Assembly: GCF_000238355.1 (NCBI RefSeq) | Contig: NZ_AHCA01000002.1 | Location: 186,001-250,000, forward strand | Length of the DNA: 64,000 nucleotides | Direction: 5' to 3' | Origin: Pseudoalteromonas haloplanktis ATCC 14393 | GTDB taxonomy: Bacteria; Pseudomonadota; Gammaproteobacteria; Enterobacterales; Alteromonadaceae | In this document: one piece after another, positions 63,827 to 64,000 of the stretch | How positions within the stretch are numbered: the stretch's first letter is position 1 | Layout of the letters: each line of letters starts with the position of its first letter | The notes under the pieces: model-generated | What the model saw: the letters and a program-made list of their open reading frames with translations, nothing else | Database searches by the model: none | Told to the model about the DNA's origin: nothing | Program-made: the position numbers and the translations under genes

Positions 63827-64000
63827 AACGTATAGATGTGTAAATAGTGCAAACAAAAGCGCTCTAAGTGCCTATTTTAAATACATATTTGTGAGAATAG
63901 AGCCTTGTAACTACGATGTTCGGCAGTACGGATTTTTTATGCATAAGCATTGAAAAAGCCCTGTAAAAGTGAACTTGATTAAATATTAAATTAATCTGCT

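Overview
The window looks like a chromosomal segment of a marine gammaproteobacterium of the order Alteromonadales, most likely Pseudoalteromonas or a close relative. This is an inference from AT-rich DNA, tRNA and protein types, and gene order (ccoHIS-safE-fnr-uspE-ttcA; an edd-eda-gap and glk cluster under LacI-type operators; tolQRAB-pal-cpoB, then tRNA-Lys genes, then nadA). Almost all of it is housekeeping DNA. I see no prophage, CRISPR array, integron or intact insertion sequence. The mobile DNA I can see is a family of short palindromic-ended repeats (five copies).

Layout. 1-6.3 kb (+): end of ccoH, ccoI and ccoS for cbb3 oxidase maturation, a TauE/SafE-like membrane protein, the oxygen sensor Fnr, uspE and ttcA. 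6.3-9.8 kb (-): a secD-secF pair preceded by a 163-residue secreted protein whose C-terminus matches the translation-arrest motif of the Vibrio export monitor VemP. 9.8-17.4 kb: zinc alcohol dehydrogenase, Atm1-like ABC exporter, M13 metallopeptidase lipoprotein, YebC/YeeN protein, and a leucine-rich-repeat protein kinase. 17.4-25 kb: Entner-Doudoroff block edd-eda-gap and glk-lacI, with a second, divergent lacI gene. Three copies of the palindrome TGACACCGGTGTCA lie in front of edd and glk. 25-35.3 kb (-): a hydratase-family protein, a small membrane protein and recC-recB-recD. 35.4-42.2 kb (-): PhoD-like phosphatase, AlkP-superfamily phosphoesterase, a TonB-dependent receptor, and a PTS-EIIC/EAL fusion. 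42.6-44.8 kb: ene-reductase with divergent TetR regulator, and a DUF2750-type protein.

44.8-52.4 kb (-): tRNA-Ser(GGA), nadA, seven tandem tRNA-Lys(TTT) genes and the complete tol-pal operon. 52.4-53.2 kb: a gap that lacks ybgC but carries a promoter, two hairpins and a strong terminator on the + strand, a good candidate for an unannotated small RNA. 53.2-58.7 kb (-): ruvC-ruvA-ruvB and a YbbA/YbbP-type ABC transporter, abutting the divergent tesA. 59.4-64 kb: tRNA-Pro(GGG), a repeat copy, and a probable iron-uptake cluster (siderophore-type TonB receptor, PepSY membrane protein, small membrane protein) behind a Fur-like site.

The most exciting system is at 7.3-9.7 kb. The VemP-like protein has a signal peptide and a C-terminal R-L-x-GWK-D-x-N-x-x-Y-x-A motif. 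The 105-nt spacer before secD can fold into a multi-branched structure in which the bases just after the vemP stop codon pair with the secD ribosome binding site. A ribosome stalled at the end of vemP would cover that strand and free secD. This is the logic known from Vibrio VemP-SecDF2 and E. coli SecM-SecA, apparently present here outside Vibrio. The structure was worked out by eye and needs testing.
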